Positions 55,053 through 57,246 of a stretch of 57,246 nucleotides of DNA are shown piece by piece. This DNA is from Acidobacteriota bacterium (lineage in GTDB: Bacteria; Acidobacteriota; Vicinamibacteria; Vicinamibacterales; CAVVIG01), in contig JADGOC010000005.1 of assembly GCA_017883165.1 (NCBI GenBank), positions 1 to 57,246 of the forward strand. Direction: 5' to 3'. The position numbers and the translations under genes were made by a program. How positions within the stretch are numbered: position 1 is the stretch's first letter; the number at the start of each line of letters is the position of its first letter. Below the pieces are notes generated by a model, which saw only the letters and a program-made list of their open reading frames with translations, was not told the origin of the DNA and searched no databases.

Positions 55053-56836
55053 CCGGCATCGGCGTCTCGCCGGGCGTCGTCTCGGGCCGCGCCGTGATCC
55101 TGATCCAGCGCGCGCAGGTGTTGCGCTATCAGATCGCGCCGGCGCGCGTCGAGCACGAGGTCGCGCGGCTCGAGCAGAGCCGCGGGCGGTCGCGGGAGCA
55201 GCTCACCGACATCGGCAGCCGCGTCGCCAGACGCCGCGGGCCTGAGCTGGCCGCGCTCTTCGACGCGCAGCTCCTCATGCTCGACGATCCGATGCTCGTG
55301 CCGCGCGCCGCGGAGATCGTGCGCGGACAGCGCGTGAACGCCGAGTGGGCTGTGCAGCAGGTGTTCGACGAGTTCAGCGCGGTGTTCGACGAGGTCGCGG
55401 ATCCGTACTTGCGCGAGCGCAAGGGCGACGTGGCCGATCTCGTGGGACGCATGAAGATGAACCTGCGGCAGGGCGTGTCGACGCCGCGCGATCTGCTGCG
55501 CGAACTCGACGAATCGTCGGTGCTCATCGCCGACGAGCTCACGCCGTCGCTCGCCGCCCAGGTGGACTGGACAAAGGTGCGCGGCTTTGCCACCGACGCG
55601 GGCAGCCGTACGTATCACACCGCGATCCTCGCGCGATCCCTCGAAGTGCCGGCGGTCGTCGGCCTGCACAACGCCAGCCAGATCGTGCAGCCGGGACAAC
55701 TCGTCGTCGTCGACGGCACCGGCAGCGAGATCATCCTCGACCCGGACGCCGAGACGCTCGAGCGCGCGACGCATCACGGCGAGGATCGCCGGCCGGCGGC
55801 GGCCGCCGACGCCGACCGGCGGCGTCCCGCGATCACGGCCGACGGCCTGCGCATCCGGCTCGATGCGAATATCGAGTTTCCCGACGACCTCGCCGCCGCG
55901 CGGTACGCCGGCGCCGAAGGGATCGGGCTGTATCGATCGGAGTTCCTGTTGGCGGCTGCGGTCTCGGGGGCCTCCGGCGTCCCCGGCACCGAAGACGCGG
56001 CCGATGAGGACGAACAGTACGAGGTCTATCGCGGCATGCTCGAGGGGATGGCGCCCGGCTCCGTGACAGTGCGGACCTTCGACGTCGACGAAGATCAGTT
56101 GGCGTCGCGGTCCGCGCGGACCGCGCTCGGCGGCGGCTGGGTGGCCGACGAGCAGCGGGGGAGCCGGCAGGGGCTGCGCGGCCTGCGTCTGAGCCTCACG
56201 CGCCCGGAGCTCTTTCAGGTCCAGCTGCGGGCACTCCTTCGCGCGGCGCGGCATGGGCGGCTGCGCATCATGTTTCCGTTTGTGTCGGGCGTCGAGCAGC
56301 TCCGGCAGGCGCGGCAGATGGTGGCGGATGCGGCCGCCGAGCTCACGCGTCGCGGCGAGGTCGTGCCGCGCGTGCCCATCGGCGTGATGATCGAGATTCC
56401 CGCGGCGGCGTACACGGCGGACCTCCTGGCGCGCGAAGTGGACTTCTTCACCATCGGCACCAACGATTTGATTCAGTACTGCCTCGCGGTCGATCGTGCC
56501 GACGAGCGGGTGTCGGCGCTGTACGAACCGTTGCACCCGGCCATTCTCCGGATGATCGTGATGGTGCGCCGCGCGGCTTCGCGCCAGCGCATTCCGGTGT
56601 CGCTCTGCGGCGAGATGGCGTCCGATCCGGCGCTGCTGACGCTGCTCGTCGGGCTCGGCCTGACCGAGTTCAGCATGACGCCGGGGGCGATCGCCGTCGC
56701 GAAACAGGTGCTCGCCGAAGTGAGGAGCGACGACATGCGGGCGCTCGCCCGCCGGGTCCTGCGTCTGCCGACGGTGGACGAAATCGAACACGAGCTGCTG
56801 GCCGCACTCGGCCGGCTGACGTTGACGGGAGAGTGA
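55040..56836 (+). CDS. ptsI: Phosphoenolpyruvate--protein phosphotransferase (Enzyme I)
   Basis: LAGIGVSPGVVSGRAVI; GSRTYHTAILARSLEVPAVVGL; EGIGLYRSEFLL; DFFTIGTNDLIQYCLAVDRA. Confidence 0.96.
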   Translation: MRRLAGIGVSPGVVSGRAVILIQRAQVLRYQIAPARVEHEVARLEQSRGRSREQLTDIGSRVARRRGPELAALFDAQLLMLDDPMLVPRAAEIVRGQRVNAEWAVQQVFDEFSAVFDEVADPYLRERKGDVADLVGRMKMNLRQGVSTPRDLLRELDESSVLIADELTPSLAAQVDWTKVRGFATDAGSRTYHTAILARSLEVPAVVGLHNASQIVQPGQLVVVDGTGSEIILDPDAETLERATHHGEDRRPAAAADADRRRPAITADGLRIRLDANIEFPDDLAAARYAGAEGIGLYRSEFLLAAAVSGASGVPGTEDAADEDEQYEVYRGMLEGMAPGSVTVRTFDVDEDQLASRSARTALGGGWVADEQRGSRQGLRGLRLSLTRPELFQVQLRALLRAARHGRLRIMFPFVSGVEQLRQARQMVADAAAELTRRGEVVPRVPIGVMIEIPAAAYTADLLAREVDFFTIGTNDLIQYCLAVDRADERVSALYEPLHPAILRMIVMVRRAASRQRIPVSLCGEMASDPALLTLLVGLGLTEFSMTPGAIAVAKQVLAEVRSDDMRALARRVLRLPTVDEIEHELLAALGRLTLTGE

Positions 56837-56840
56837 ACGC

Positions 56841-57203
56841 GTGAACGGCGACGTCACACGAGTCGAGAAACCCTGGGGCTACGAACTGCATTGGGCGAAG
56901 ACCGATCGCTACGTCGGCAAGCTGATTCACGTGAACGCCGGCCACGCCCTGAGCCTCCAGTATCACAATCGCAAGGACGAGACGATCTACCTCCACTCCG
57001 GGCGGTTGCTCTTCGAGATCGCCGAGCGGGGCACGGATCTCGTCAAGCGCGAGATGCATCCGGGCGACCGCGTCCACATCACGCCGATGACCGTCCATCG
57101 CATGACGGCGCTCGAAGACAGCGATATCTTCGAAGTCTCGACGCCGGAGCTGGATGATGTGGTCAGGCTTGAGGACAGGTACGGCAGGGAAGATAAAGCC
57201 TGA
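56841..57203 (+). CDS. Cupin protein, mannose-6-phosphate isomerase-like
   Basis: EKPWGYELHWAKTDRYVGKLIHVNAGHALSLQYHNRKDETIYLHSGRL. Confidence 0.88.
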   Translation: MNGDVTRVEKPWGYELHWAKTDRYVGKLIHVNAGHALSLQYHNRKDETIYLHSGRLLFEIAERGTDLVKREMHPGDRVHITPMTVHRMTALEDSDIFEVSTPELDDVVRLEDRYGREDKA

Positions 57204-57222
57204 AGGTGAATCTGGTGACGGA

Positions 57223-57246
57223 GTGATGGGCTGATGGGTTGATGGG
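57223..57246. repeat. Tandem octamers (gtgatggg ctgatggg ttgatggg), truncated by window end
   Basis: Three consecutive octamers differing only at the first two bases. Confidence 0.75.

Overview
A 57 kb, GC-rich, gene-dense bacterial chromosomal window. Gene content and order look like Acidobacteriota (Vicinamibacteria-like); this placement is an inference. About 47 CDS and one tRNA are supported. Recognisable blocks: an arsenic cluster (arsR / arsM / arsC-like fusion / TlpA-like), yceI-marR, a TamB-like protein, apt, tRNA-Arg(CCT), agmatinase plus a deoxyhypusine-synthase-like protein, an outer-membrane HExxH metallopeptidase/propeller/barrel protein, mutS, tsaB-rimI, psd-pssA, an NtrY-like kinase, guaA-dnaE-accA, recJ, lptCA-lptB, and rpoN-hpf-hprK-rapZ followed by PTS EIIA-HPr-EI. 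There is no CRISPR array, prophage or classical IS element. The most unusual signals are: (1) a GxxExxY / RecB-like nuclease gene between accA and recJ, bounded by inverted copies of a short '(c)cacggagg' repeat, one of which encodes the protein's own N-terminus (TTEDTET); (2) at least five unrelated-sequence but same-style imperfect tandem repeats of 7-8 bp at gene boundaries, one supplying the apparent TTG start of dnaE and one encoding the C-terminus of RecJ; (3) a REP-like palindrome pair inserted in frame inside a surface metallopeptidase gene; (4) an arsenate reductase/phosphatase fused to a 4-Cys domain; (5) a truncated ureD remnant. All assignments come from reading the sequence; no database search was run.
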